A stretch of 64,000 nt of DNA from Sulfuriflexus mobilis (GCF_003967195.1 NZ_AP018725.1:868001-932000); one strand, 5' to 3'; shown: positions 36,315 to 44,819, numbered from the stretch's first letter. Numbers and translations: made by a program. The notes: generated by a model not told the origin, from the letters alone.

Positions 36315-39300
36315 GTGAGTTTTTCAAGTCATTTTATTGACAGGCCAATTTCAGCGAGTGTGATCTCGTTATTGATATTTGTATTTGGTTTTGTCGCAAT
36401 GTTTCAGTTGCCGATTGCGGAATATCCGGAAGTGGCACCACCTTCAGTGATCGTCAATGCCTCATTCCCTGGCGCAAGTCCGTCTGTTATTTCAGAAACT
36501 GTAGCGACGCCTTTAGAAGAACAGATTAACGGTGTAGAGAATATACTCTATATGAATTCCTTGGCATCGGCGGATGGAAAACTGACACTGACAGTCACCT
36601 TTGCTATCGGCACCGATCCGGACTTATCACAACAATTAGTACAAAACCGTGTTTCGCAAGCACTACCAAGATTACCCGAGATCACTCGCCAACTTGGCGT
36701 TACCGTTGCAAAGAGCTCGCCTGACTTAACGATGGTAGTGCATTTACGCTCTCCCAATGAACGTTATGACATGCTTTACCTGCGTAACTACGGGACCTTA
36801 CATGTACGCGATCAACTGGCACAAATCCCCGGGATTGGACAGGTCAGGTTATTTGGTTCGGGTGATTATGCAATGCGTATCTGGCTCAATCCCGACAAGG
36901 TTGCCGAACGGGGGATGACGCCAGGCGAAGTCGTTAACGCGATTCGTGGGCAAAATATCCAGGTGGCTGCAGGAGTGATTGGCGGTCCACCTTATAAAGA
37001 CAATATAGAGTTGCAGCTGCCCATCAATATTCAGGGACGCTTACGCAGTGTGGAAGAGTTCGAGCAAATTCTTGTCAAGCGGGATAATAATGGAACTGTG
37101 ACGCGACTCGTTGATGTTGCCCGTATTGAACTGGATGCGCAGAGTTACGGACTGCGTTCTTTACTGGACAACAAACCCGCTGTTGCCATTCCTGTTTTCG
37201 CAGCCCCTGGCGCTAATGCACTTGATATTTCGGATAATGTGCGCAAAACCATGAAGAGGCTAAAAAAGAATTTCCCGGAAGACATGGACTACAGCATTGT
37301 CTACGACCCTACTGTTTTTGTCCGCAGTTCTATCAAGTCTGTCGTCGTGACTTTACTGGAAGCGATTGCCCTGGTCGTGTTGGTCGTCATAATCTTCCTG
37401 CAAACATGGCGAGCGTCAATTATTCCCCTGCTTGCTGTGCCGGTCTCAATTATAGGCACATTTGCATTTATGTATTTTCTCGGGTTTTCAATTAATGTCT
37501 TGTCATTATTTGGTTTGATATTGGCGGTAGGTATTGTTGTTGATGACGCAATCGTGGTGGTAGAAAATGTAGAACGAAATATCCGGCACGGAAAAACGCC
37601 GCGCGATGCGACTGTGCAAGCGATGAAAGAAGTGACGAGCCCGATTATTGCAACGTCATTAGTAGTGGCGAGTGTATTTATTCCTATCGCCTTTATCAGT
37701 GGCCTGTCTGGGATGTTTTATAAGCAGTTTGCATTAACAATTGTTATTGCCACCTTTATATCAACCTTGAATTCACTGACACTAAGCCCAGCTCTGTGTG
37801 CATTGTTGTTACGCTCGTCAGATGCCCCGAAAGATAAAGTATCCAAAGTTATGCAATATCTGTTTGGTTGGTTATTTAATCTATTCAATAAGGCATTTGA
37901 TAAAAGCCAGCACAGTTATACGAAACGCGTTCATGTATTTGCCACCCGTAAATTCATAATGATGGTAATCTTTACTGTCCTTGTTGGCTTTACCGCGTAT
38001 AGCTTTAAATTAGTACCACCCGGATTTATACCTGCACAGGACAAACAGTACCTGATCAGTTTTGCCCAATTACCAACAGGTGCAACGCTGGAGCGTACTG
38101 AAAAAGTGATGCGGCAAATAGCGGATGCTGCCCTCGCGGAAGAAGGTGTTGTGAGCGCGGTACAATTTCCGGGCTTATCCGTTAATGGATTTGTTAATTC
38201 GGCAAGCGCCGGTATCGTATTTGTTACCTTAGAGGACTTCGACAAACGAAAAGAACCAAGACTAAGTGCAGGTGCCATAGCAGGGCGATTGCAACAAAAA
38301 TACGGCGCTATTGAAGAGGCATTCATTGCTATATTTCCGCCGCCGCCGGTGCGAGGCCTGGGTACAACAGGAGGTTTTAAATTACAGATACTGGATCAGG
38401 CTGACCAGGGTTATAAGGCCCTGGATGATGTGGTTAATCAGGTTAAGAAAAAGGCGTCTACTGATCCTGCATTGACGCGTGTTTATTCTAATTACAATGT
38501 CAATGTGCCACAGTTATTCGCTAACCTTGATCGCACCAAGGCTGTACAACTCGGTATTCCTGTTGAAGAAGTGTTTCGTACAATGCAGATTTATCTTGGG
38601 TCTTTATATGTTAATGACTTCAATCAATTTGGCCGCACCTATCAAGTCATTGCGCAGGCCGATAAAGAGTTTCGTTCTACACCGCAAGATATTCTACGCC
38701 TGCAAACACGTAATAACGAAGGTCAAATGGTTCCATTGGGCTCAGTTATAAAGGTAGAAGAAGCATTTGGGCCTGAGGTCGCGATGCATTATAACACCTA
38801 CCGTTCAGCTGATTTGAACGGCAATGCTGCCCCCGGCTTTTCTTCCGGCGAGGCGCAACAAGCGATTGTGAAAATACTTAATGATACCTTGCCAGCGGGA
38901 ATGAGCTACGAATGGACTGAATTGACTTATCAACAAATTTTGGCTGGTAATACAGCAATATACATATTCCCATTATGTCTGTTTCTGGTTTTCCTCGTGC
39001 TTGCTGCGCAGTATGAAAGCCTTGCCTTGCCACTGGCCGTTATCCTGATTGTCCCGATGAGTATCTTATCGGCTATTGTAGGCGTCTACATTTCAGGTGG
39101 GGATAATAATATTTTTACACAAATAAGTTTATTCCTATTGGCAGGTTTGGCCTCTAAAAATGCAATCCTTATCGTTGAGTTTGCTCGTGACCTGGAGCGT
39201 TTGGGACGTACAACAATAGACGCCGCTGTTGAGGCTTCACGTCTGCGCTTACGCCCCATTCTGATGACGTCTTTTGCATTTATCATGGGCGTGTTGCCCT

Positions 39301-39473
39301 TGGTAATCACTCAGGGTGCTGGGTCAGAAATGCGTCAAGCCATTGGTGTGGCAGTTTTTTCCGGTATGCTTGGCGTAACCTTTTTTGGTTTGATATTCAC
39401 CCCTGTGTTTTATGTGGTGTTCAGAAGGCTTGAAATTGCCTTTAGTAAAGGAGAGAAGACAAGCAATCTGTAA
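36315..39473 (+). CDS. RND multidrug efflux permease (MexF-like)
   Basis: A 1052-residue hydrophobe/amphiphile efflux permease with a GTG start (MSFSSHFIDRPISASVIS). It has 12 helices in two repeats, large periplasmic loops after helices 1 and 7, and the proton-relay region of helix 4 with paired Asp (LILAVGIVVDDAIVVVENVE). It exports drugs or lipophilic compounds using the proton gradient. No outer-membrane channel gene follows, so the pump would use one encoded elsewhere. Codon use is AT-rich compared with the flanking core genes. Confidence 0.94.
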   Translation: MSFSSHFIDRPISASVISLLIFVFGFVAMFQLPIAEYPEVAPPSVIVNASFPGASPSVISETVATPLEEQINGVENILYMNSLASADGKLTLTVTFAIGTDPDLSQQLVQNRVSQALPRLPEITRQLGVTVAKSSPDLTMVVHLRSPNERYDMLYLRNYGTLHVRDQLAQIPGIGQVRLFGSGDYAMRIWLNPDKVAERGMTPGEVVNAIRGQNIQVAAGVIGGPPYKDNIELQLPINIQGRLRSVEEFEQILVKRDNNGTVTRLVDVARIELDAQSYGLRSLLDNKPAVAIPVFAAPGANALDISDNVRKTMKRLKKNFPEDMDYSIVYDPTVFVRSSIKSVVVTLLEAIALVVLVVIIFLQTWRASIIPLLAVPVSIIGTFAFMYFLGFSINVLSLFGLILAVGIVVDDAIVVVENVERNIRHGKTPRDATVQAMKEVTSPIIATSLVVASVFIPIAFISGLSGMFYKQFALTIVIATFISTLNSLTLSPALCALLLRSSDAPKDKVSKVMQYLFGWLFNLFNKAFDKSQHSYTKRVHVFATRKFIMMVIFTVLVGFTAYSFKLVPPGFIPAQDKQYLISFAQLPTGATLERTEKVMRQIADAALAEEGVVSAVQFPGLSVNGFVNSASAGIVFVTLEDFDKRKEPRLSAGAIAGRLQQKYGAIEEAFIAIFPPPPVRGLGTTGGFKLQILDQADQGYKALDDVVNQVKKKASTDPALTRVYSNYNVNVPQLFANLDRTKAVQLGIPVEEVFRTMQIYLGSLYVNDFNQFGRTYQVIAQADKEFRSTPQDILRLQTRNNEGQMVPLGSVIKVEEAFGPEVAMHYNTYRSADLNGNAAPGFSSGEAQQAIVKILNDTLPAGMSYEWTELTYQQILAGNTAIYIFPLCLFLVFLVLAAQYESLALPLAVILIVPMSILSAIVGVYISGGDNNIFTQISLFLLAGLASKNAILIVEFARDLERLGRTTIDAAVEASRLRLRPILMTSFAFIMGVLPLVITQGAGSEMRQAIGVAVFSGMLGVTFFGLIFTPVFYVVFRRLEIAFSKGEKTSNL

Positions 39474-39567
39474 AATTAGTAATACCCAGCCTATATTATA
39501 AGCACCATCCGGGTTCGATGATTTGCGCTTGGAAAATTGTTAGGCAAGTAATCGTTGCCTAAGAATA

Positions 39568-39624
39568 AAAGGGGTCGGTGACAAATGATTATGATAATGA
39601 TTCGTATTTGTCACCGACCCCTTT
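39568..39624. repeat. Palindromic element with 19-bp perfect stem
   Basis: AAAGGGGTCGGTGACAAAT pairs exactly with ATTTGTCACCGACCCCTTT around a 19-base loop. Related palindromes lie at 42364-42419 and, degenerate, near 33671-33747. It could also terminate the RND operon. Confidence 0.8.
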
Positions 39625-39632
39625 CTTGATAT

Positions 39633-39689
39633 AAGGACCGTGCTGGCAAGTACCAGGGTCAGGAAGGCGTTACTCTGCCGAAGACCTGA
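39633..39689 (+). pseudogene. Orphan 3' end of dcd
   Basis: This encodes [18 protein letters not shown] and a stop, identical in protein to the end of dcd at 30046-30102 but with seven synonymous changes. There is no start or upstream dcd sequence. It is the relic of a displaced or foreign dcd allele. Confidence 0.9.
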
Positions 39690-39746
39690 TCTCATCGACC
39701 CTCTCCCTTGACGGGAGAGGGCCAGGGTGAGGGTGATATTTTATTT

Positions 39747-39774
39747 AAAAGCCGGGCATTGCCCGGCTTTTTTT
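39747..39774 (+). terminator. Duplicated dcd terminator
   Basis: Stem AAAAGCCGGGCA / TGCCCGGCTTTT with a T-run, a copy of the terminator at 30214-30240. Confidence 0.85.
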
Positions 39775-39932
39775 ATTAGCTAAATCTAATGGAGCTTGAT
39801 TATATAGTCATTTAGCGCAATGCTTTAGATAGCCTCTGGGGAGAGGTAAGTCATTCGTACAATAGGCCGCGGCGGCCTATTACTCAATAATAACGCCGCA
39901 ACCTAACATACTGTTATGTTTAAAAGGAAAAA

Positions 39933-40499
39933 ATGGTGGAAATAATTATCATAAGACATGGAAGGCCAGTAATTGAAACATCACGGGCAATTTCAGCTAG
40001 CGATTTTAACAAGTGGGTACAGGCATATGATCAGGCGACTATAGATCAAGAGTATCAACCATCAAGTGAAACCATAAATATAGCCTCCCGCTGTACAAAA
40101 ATAGTCTGTAGCCATTTACCTCGCTCCATTGAATCTGCCAAGGCATTAAAAAAGACCCCTGATACAACGGAGTTTCTATTCAGGGAAGCCGAGATTCCAA
40201 GCGGAAGATGGACATATCCAAAATTTAAACCAAAAACATGGGCGATTATTTTTAGGGTTCTTCAACTATTCGGTTACAGTGCAAATGCGGAATCACTTTC
40301 AGAGATAAAAAATCGTGCACTGACTTGCGCTAATCAGCTCATTACATATGCAGAGCAACATGGTTCAGTTCTGTTCGTCGGTCACGGGACACTAAATTGG
40401 TTTATTCATAAACAGTTGATATCCATGGGGTGGCATGGGCCAACTAAAGCAAATAGTAAGCATTGGGGTTATGGGATATACCAATACAATCAAACATAA
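39933..40499 (+). CDS. Histidine phosphatase family protein (cassette gene)
   Basis: A 188-residue branch-1 phosphoglycerate-mutase-like phosphatase. The catalytic IIIIRHGRPVIET near the N terminus, the SHLPRSIESAKAL helix and the C-terminal VLFVGHGTLNWFIHKQ supply the two His and the Arg residues. The substrate is unknown. It starts 14 bases after the GTTATGT core and stops inside an attC-like site, so it has the layout of an integron cassette. AT-rich codons. Confidence 0.85.
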   Translation: MVEIIIIRHGRPVIETSRAISASDFNKWVQAYDQATIDQEYQPSSETINIASRCTKIVCSHLPRSIESAKALKKTPDTTEFLFREAEIPSGRWTYPKFKPKTWAIIFRVLQLFGYSANAESLSEIKNRALTCANQLITYAEQHGSVLFVGHGTLNWFIHKQLISMGWHGPTKANSKHWGYGIYQYNQT

Positions 40500-40590
40500 C
40501 AAGTGCATTAATTCGTTTGCTTTGCTCTCTTGGACAACCAAAAGCCGTGCTCTGCACGTTTTTGGCTGCCAATTATGCTAATCGTTAGGT
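40494..40590 (+). other. attC-like recombination site 2
   Basis: Left end ACATAAC overlaps the stop codon and continues AAGTGCATTAATTCG; right end mirrors it as AATTATGCTAATC with the consensus core GTTAGGT. The centre holds CCAAAAGCCGTGC / GCACGTTTTTGG pairing. At 97 bp it fits the attC pattern well. Confidence 0.72.
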
Positions 40591-40596
40591 GACACG

Positions 40597-41328
40597 ATGT
40601 TTGAAAGGAGTGCGTCAGATGATGGTTTTAAAACATGCCCAATCTGCAATTCTAAGGATGGGTTGGTAATTCGCTGGTACCCAGATCTTGATTATCATGT
40701 TCATGAATATACAGAAGTTGGATGTACTACATGTAATGTACTATTTCGTGGAGAAGAAGATAGGTATGCAGTTTCTGACTGGAATAGATATGTAATATCA
40801 GAGAACGAGAAGAAAGGAATTACAGAGTCACATGCAGACTTATATAGACTTCTACATGAGCACTATATAAATGAGAGAAATGAGAAGGATTCGAGACGAA
40901 AAATAGATGATTATTTAAAGGCGCATATTGCATCAACATGCCCTTTTAAAAAAAGTGATAGATTTAAAATACGTACTCGCCAAAACGGAATATGGTCTGT
41001 TGAATCAGTATATGCAGTATATGATTATACTAAGGGGCCATTTTGGATCATTAAAGCAATAAATGTTTTAAAAAGTGGCCGGATCGGGGATATTAGGAGA
41101 GAGATATGGCAGCGTGATCAACATTTGTTGACACCTCTTAAGCCATTTTGGAAACCATATAAGTGGAGTCAAGTAGTTAAAGGTGATACATGCCTATACA
41201 AAAGTAATACTGGTGAAATCGTCAATGTAGATCGCTTCTCGCGAGAAATAGAAATAGAAATAAATGAGAAAATAATAAACTTGAGTAGAATTAGCGATTT
41301 AATGGTACCAATATCAAGAGTTGAATAA
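40597..41328 (+). CDS. Zinc-ribbon protein with unknown C-terminal domain (cassette gene)
   Basis: A 243-residue protein. Residues about 12-65 form a Lar-like zinc ribbon: CPICNS, then VGCTTCNVLF and a following SDWNRYV that matches the WNR end of restriction-alleviation (Lar) zinc ribbons. The rest is charged and AT-rich, with an aromatic-rich segment (YDYTKGPFWIIKAINVL) and no family I recognise. It starts 7 bases after attC-like site 2 and ends 7 bases before an ACCTAAC half-site. A role against restriction or phage is only a guess from the ribbon. Confidence 0.75.
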   Translation: MFERSASDDGFKTCPICNSKDGLVIRWYPDLDYHVHEYTEVGCTTCNVLFRGEEDRYAVSDWNRYVISENEKKGITESHADLYRLLHEHYINERNEKDSRRKIDDYLKAHIASTCPFKKSDRFKIRTRQNGIWSVESVYAVYDYTKGPFWIIKAINVLKSGRIGDIRREIWQRDQHLLTPLKPFWKPYKWSQVVKGDTCLYKSNTGEIVNVDRFSREIEIEINEKIINLSRISDLMVPISRVE

Positions 41329-41738
41329 GATGTCACCTAACAAATTATATGGACTCCCTCCCGAGTCAAGTGATCAATAATAAATAATCATTGCTGATCT
41401 CCTATCTGTACTGACACACGCAATAGATGAAGGCAGGATCAATAACTGGGGCCAGAGCACACTTAGAATCTCTAACGAGCTTCATTAAGTACTTTCTTGA
41501 CCAAAGAACCCTTGCAGGTTTCACCATAGAACCTTCGCAGGTTACACCATAGAGCCTTGCAGGTTCATTATGGATACCCTATTCCTCCGGAGTCAGGGCA
41601 ATTATGGATACCTTACCCATCTATGAAGGGTCAAGGCAATTATGCTGTCTTGCAGAACCCTTCGGGTCCAGGCAACTCATGATATTCGTTCTGGTCACAG
41701 TTTTCTTTAATATAGGGGTGAGGTTAATATAAGTCACC
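41329..41738. other. Non-coding right end of the island
   Basis: No gene is seen. ACCTAAC at 41335-41341 is the left half of an attC-like site whose right half is missing, so the array appears truncated here. From 41506 the stretch holds short tandem repeats and then three looser units that share GTC(A/C)AGGCAA(T/C)T-like ends up to about 41690. The metallophosphoesterase gene follows. Confidence 0.6.
41506..41574. repeat. Degenerate 23-bp tandem repeat, three units
   Basis: Units 41506-41528, 41529-41551 and 41552-41574 share the pattern GA(A/G)CC-TT-GCAGGTT-CACCATA with a few changes each, the third being the most diverged. Confidence 0.7.
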
Positions 41739-42359
41739 ATGACAACCCGAATCGGCCTGATCAGTGATGTCCATGCCACGCCTGCTCCGGTGGCGGAGGC
41801 CCTGTCTCTGTTTGGCCTGCAGGGGATCGAGCAGGTCTTCTGCTTGGGGGATATCGCCGGTTACGGTGAGGCACTCGAACCGACCGTCGCCTTGTTAGAG
41901 GAGAGCGGCTGCCTGTCTATCCTCGGCAACCATGACCAGTGGTTTCTTGAAGACCATGCCGACAGTCCCCTGGCCGATTTCTTCCAGGCCTTGCCGACCT
42001 CAAGGCAACTGACGATTGAAGGCGTGTCGGTTTATATGGTGCACGCCAGCCCACCGGATTCCTGTATCGACGGCATTCGTTTACTCGACCAGCAGGGCGA
42101 GAAGATCCTCGTGCAACAACTCGCCTGGGCAGGGGAGTTGGAGGGTTTTCAACATGATGTGTTGATCGTCGGCCACACGCACCAGGTCTTTGCCGAGCCC
42201 ATGGCCAACACGCTGGTGATTAACCCCGGCAGCACCGTCTTCAACCATAGCTGTGCCATCCTAAGCTTGCCCGACTGCAGCGTGGAATGGTTAGCCTTAT
42301 CCGGCGAGGAGATACAGCGCAGCTGGAACTGGAGTGGCGGTATGCCCGGCACGCCCTAA
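41739..42359 (+). CDS. Metallophosphoesterase family protein (YfcE/MJ0936-like)
   Basis: A 206-residue calcineurin-like phosphoesterase. Metal-ligand motifs are all present: IGLISDVHAT, CLGDIAGYG, ILGNHDQWF, MVHASPP and IVGHTHQVF, with INPGSTVF near the end. The substrate is not evident; relatives hydrolyse phosphodiesters or symmetric dinucleotides. Native-looking codon use marks the return to core chromosome after the island. Confidence 0.88.
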   Translation: MTTRIGLISDVHATPAPVAEALSLFGLQGIEQVFCLGDIAGYGEALEPTVALLEESGCLSILGNHDQWFLEDHADSPLADFFQALPTSRQLTIEGVSVYMVHASPPDSCIDGIRLLDQQGEKILVQQLAWAGELEGFQHDVLIVGHTHQVFAEPMANTLVINPGSTVFNHSCAILSLPDCSVEWLALSGEEIQRSWNWSGGMPGTP

Positions 42360-42363
42360 CAGA

Positions 42364-42419
42364 AATAAAAGCGGTCGGTGACCAATGGGCATGATCCTGA
42401 TTGGTCACCGGCCCTTATT
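42364..42419. repeat. Palindromic element related to 39568-39624
   Basis: AATAAAAGCGGTCGGTGACC and GGTCACCGGCCCTTATT form imperfect arms around a GGGCATGATCCTG-centred loop. It sits between convergent genes and may end both transcripts. Confidence 0.65.
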
Positions 42420-42457
42420 CCTATAATGCCGTTAAGAAGCGGGGAAGACAGCTGTAG

Positions 42458-43054
42458 CTATCGGGTGATATGTCGGCATTCGTACAGGTGCCGGCTTCTT
42501 TCTTCGCGTATTCTGAAATCAGGCAGCTCCGGGGTACCCACGTTCTCGCGTCTGCGTATTATTCGCACCAGCACCATATCCGGTTTAAGCACTCTTGATG
42601 CGGCAGACCAATCTATCCGCAATTGGATTGGGCGATTATTTCTGGGCAAACTTATATCGCCTATAACATCGTCAAGTGACAGGTGGGCGGTCTGATTGGG
42701 CTCTATGATGTTATCGGGGCCGAGTACGTCATTATTAAAAGTCGGTAGTCCACTGATGGCGGTATCGTAAAGCGTTGCCCCCTGGGCATCGAAGAATTGC
42801 ATGCGGTCAATGCTGATATTACCGTTCGCATAGTTTCTAAACACATAGTTGGCGCGGTGTGCCTCAGTGCCGTTGGCGGCGTTTGCATCGCTCCCCGGCA
42901 GGCGGTTGAGTTGGTTACCACCACACACTACGGTACCGCTACGGGCCTTGTCATCTTTGTCGGCATGACCGGCCAGGCTCAAGGCAGGCATGCTTAGTAA
43001 GATAGCAGATACGGCGGTGATCAGGGTTTTATTCAATACATTAGATGTGTTCAT
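42458..43054 (-). CDS. Secreted hypothetical protein beside the spondin-domain gene
   Basis: A 198-residue protein with a Sec signal peptide (LITAVSAILLSMPALSLAG). The mature part contains VVCGGNQLNRLPG, RANYVFRNYANGNISIDRMQ and a C-terminal ERSRHLYECRHITR; two cysteines lie near the ends. I do not recognise a family. It resembles a beta-rich surface or periplasmic protein. The spondin-domain gene lies 269 bases upstream on the same strand. Confidence 0.75.
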   Translation of the reverse strand: MNTSNVLNKTLITAVSAILLSMPALSLAGHADKDDKARSGTVVCGGNQLNRLPGSDANAANGTEAHRANYVFRNYANGNISIDRMQFFDAQGATLYDTAISGLPTFNNDVLGPDNIIEPNQTAHLSLDDVIGDISLPRNNRPIQLRIDWSAASRVLKPDMVLVRIIRRRENVGTPELPDFRIREERSRHLYECRHITR

Positions 43055-43323
43055 TGTAGTCCCCCTTGCGAATTGAGTTATTCCACTAGACGTACACAGA
43101 TTAATGATTGAACGGTGCGATTAATTTGATCTCTGTCAATATTTTTGCCGGGCAAATAAAAATCAAAAGCTATTGTTATGCTTGCAAATTCTCGGTTGAG
43201 CAGGCCGTTTAAAGCCTTGGGAACACGTCGGGAAGGTTAGTCATTGCTGATATACGCGGCAAGGGGACGGAGGGATGAACGTCCATCCACTCCGCCCGTT
43301 TGGCTTACTGCCGCCGGTTACTG

Positions 43324-44001
43324 TTAGTCGTCGAGGCGTTTTACAACAATTTGCGCAACCGGGTTACGCCAGTCATTGTCAGCGGCGTTGAGATCGCCAA
43401 TACCGTGAATGCCCGCATGGATGTGCACGTAGCCTTCACCATCTACCTCGGGTGAGTAGCCCTCGCCACTACAAATGGTGTCGGGGCCGGGGATGGAAAC
43501 ACAGAGTTCGTCATTCGGTTCGCTGCCGGCATCGTAGGCAGGCGAGGTGTAGGTCACGCTGCGCTTGCCCTTGGGTAGTTTGACACCATTGAGGGCAAAG
43601 AAGCCGTCGTTGGTGGGCAGGAGCATGGCGACAAGGCTAAGACGCCTGGCGCGTTCACCATCGAGGGTCAGGGTGACGGACTGACCCGGGCCGAGCAGAC
43701 CCTCCGAATGGGTGATGGCGGTTACATTGCTGCGCGTCGAGAGTTCGGCCGCTAACGGTGCGATATTTCCACCTTCTGCGATCATTGCCAGATTATCGCT
43801 GGCGGGTGTGCCGAGGGTGAACAGGTTGATCCCCCCTCTATGTGTGGCCGTCAGGATCGGGGTAAAGTTCTGGCCCCGGGTAATATTGGTAATCGTGACA
43901 CTGTATAACGTGTCCTCATCAGCGGCCTGTACGAGTGGTGCAGTGACAATCAGCGTTGAGGCGAGTAGTAATGGGCTGACAAATGAAAGGGACTTTTTCA
44001 T
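43324..44001 (-). CDS. Secreted spondin-domain protein
   Basis: A 225-residue exported protein: signal peptide to about residue 26 (LLASTLIVTAPLVQA), then a Spondin_N-type domain (YSVTITNITRGQNFTPILTA, GINLFTLGTPASDNLAMIAE, LSLVAMLLPTNDGFFALN, YDAGSEPNDELC) and a His-containing C-terminal part (GYVHIHAGIHGIGDL). In bacteria such proteins are cell-surface or extracellular and of unknown function. A good AAGGAGA ribosome binding site precedes the ATG. Confidence 0.85.
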   Translation of the reverse strand: MKKSLSFVSPLLLASTLIVTAPLVQAADEDTLYSVTITNITRGQNFTPILTATHRGGINLFTLGTPASDNLAMIAEGGNIAPLAAELSTRSNVTAITHSEGLLGPGQSVTLTLDGERARRLSLVAMLLPTNDGFFALNGVKLPKGKRSVTYTSPAYDAGSEPNDELCVSIPGPDTICSGEGYSPEVDGEGYVHIHAGIHGIGDLNAADNDWRNPVAQIVVKRLDD

Positions 44002-44425
44002 GGTATATCTCCTTATACGTTGTTATATCCAGATTAAAGAACAGCCTGTGGGCACGCTTATAGCGGGCGTGTATTAACACAGAGAAAATATATAGACAGA
44101 GTCTAGGGACGTTCGTTCAGCAAAGACGAAAGAAATGTTTCCAAGCGGGTTATGGCGTGGCGTCTTTCAGGTTTTCTATCCATATAGCAAGGATGATCAT
44201 GGCAAGGGGAGAGGTTGAGGTAACCGCTATCACAGTGGGGTAGAAGGGGCTGGCGACATTTGTTTTTTATCTCCCTGTTGTGACGAAAAGCATAACACCC
44301 CGATATTATAGAGCCAAGGTTCCCGTCAGAATGAGATGTCACTAAACTGCCGTGCCGGGTTCATCATCTTGTCATAATCCTTACCGAAAATGTACTTCAT
44401 CTACTGATGAGAAGGAGTGTACAGG
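44002..44425. other. Intergenic region, divergent promoters expected
   Basis: It separates the spondin gene (minus) from the small-protein cluster (plus). A short minus-strand frame at 44103-44342 is not convincing. I see AT-rich patches but no clear promoter hexamers or repeats. Confidence 0.4.
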
Positions 44426-44647
44426 ATGAATACACAGACAGAAGTCAACCAGGAAAATATTAAAAAGACCCTCGGCAAGCTGGAGTGGCTATTGGCACGC
44501 TCGGAACAGGCAAACCGCCGTTATTCCCGTGCGCAGATGGAGGCCTTTGCCATCCTGCGGGATAGCTTCAAAGAGCGTCTGGATAACAGCGATGTCAGGG
44601 GTGCAGGTGTTCACAGGGAGAGGAGAGACGAGACATGTCACGCATAA
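44426..44647 (+). CDS. Small hypothetical protein
   Basis: A 73-residue, charged, helical protein (MNTQTEVNQENIKKTLGKLE; then WLLARSEQANRRYSRAQM). The ATG at 44426 has a strong GAAGGAG ribosome binding site 8 bases upstream. Its end overlaps the next start by 13 bases. No family is recognised. Confidence 0.65.
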   Translation: MNTQTEVNQENIKKTLGKLEWLLARSEQANRRYSRAQMEAFAILRDSFKERLDNSDVRGAGVHRERRDETCHA

Positions 44648-44817
44648 ATGATTATTACGATGAAGCCTTTCCGGAAGACATGGAGCAGCTGGCGAAAAAT
44701 CTTGACAGGAAAGAGACGTCTGGAAAAAAGCGCCTTAAGGCACGTCGCAAGATTGAAGATATTCGCGAACAGCGACGATTGAAACGGCAACTGGATTTTT
44801 ATGGAACAGATGGCTGA
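44635..44817 (+). CDS. PA3496-like small protein (putative envelope integrity)
   Basis: A 60-residue protein with an acidic N terminus and a basic helical end: RRKIEDIREQRRLKRQLDFY matches the C-terminal signature of the PA3496 family. Function is unproven. It overlaps the preceding small gene and sits 2 bases before the response regulator, so the three form one unit. Confidence 0.75.
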   Translation: MSRINDYYDEAFPEDMEQLAKNLDRKETSGKKRLKARRKIEDIREQRRLKRQLDFYGTDG

Positions 44818-44819
44818 TC

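Larger units (their letters stand above)
39633..39919 (+). repeat. Long direct repeat, right copy (dcd 3' end to GTTATG core)
   Basis: Counterpart of 30046-30384: dcd tail, a CCCTCTCCCTTGACGGGAGAGGG palindrome, the terminator, about 130 nearly identical bases and the final CCTAAC-ATACT-GTTATGT core. Differences are few in the non-coding part. Between 39474 and 39932 nothing else is seen. Confidence 0.9.

Noticed and set aside
44103-44342. A 79-codon minus-strand frame
   Set aside because: Composition is not protein-like, there is no clear ribosome binding site and no family resemblance.
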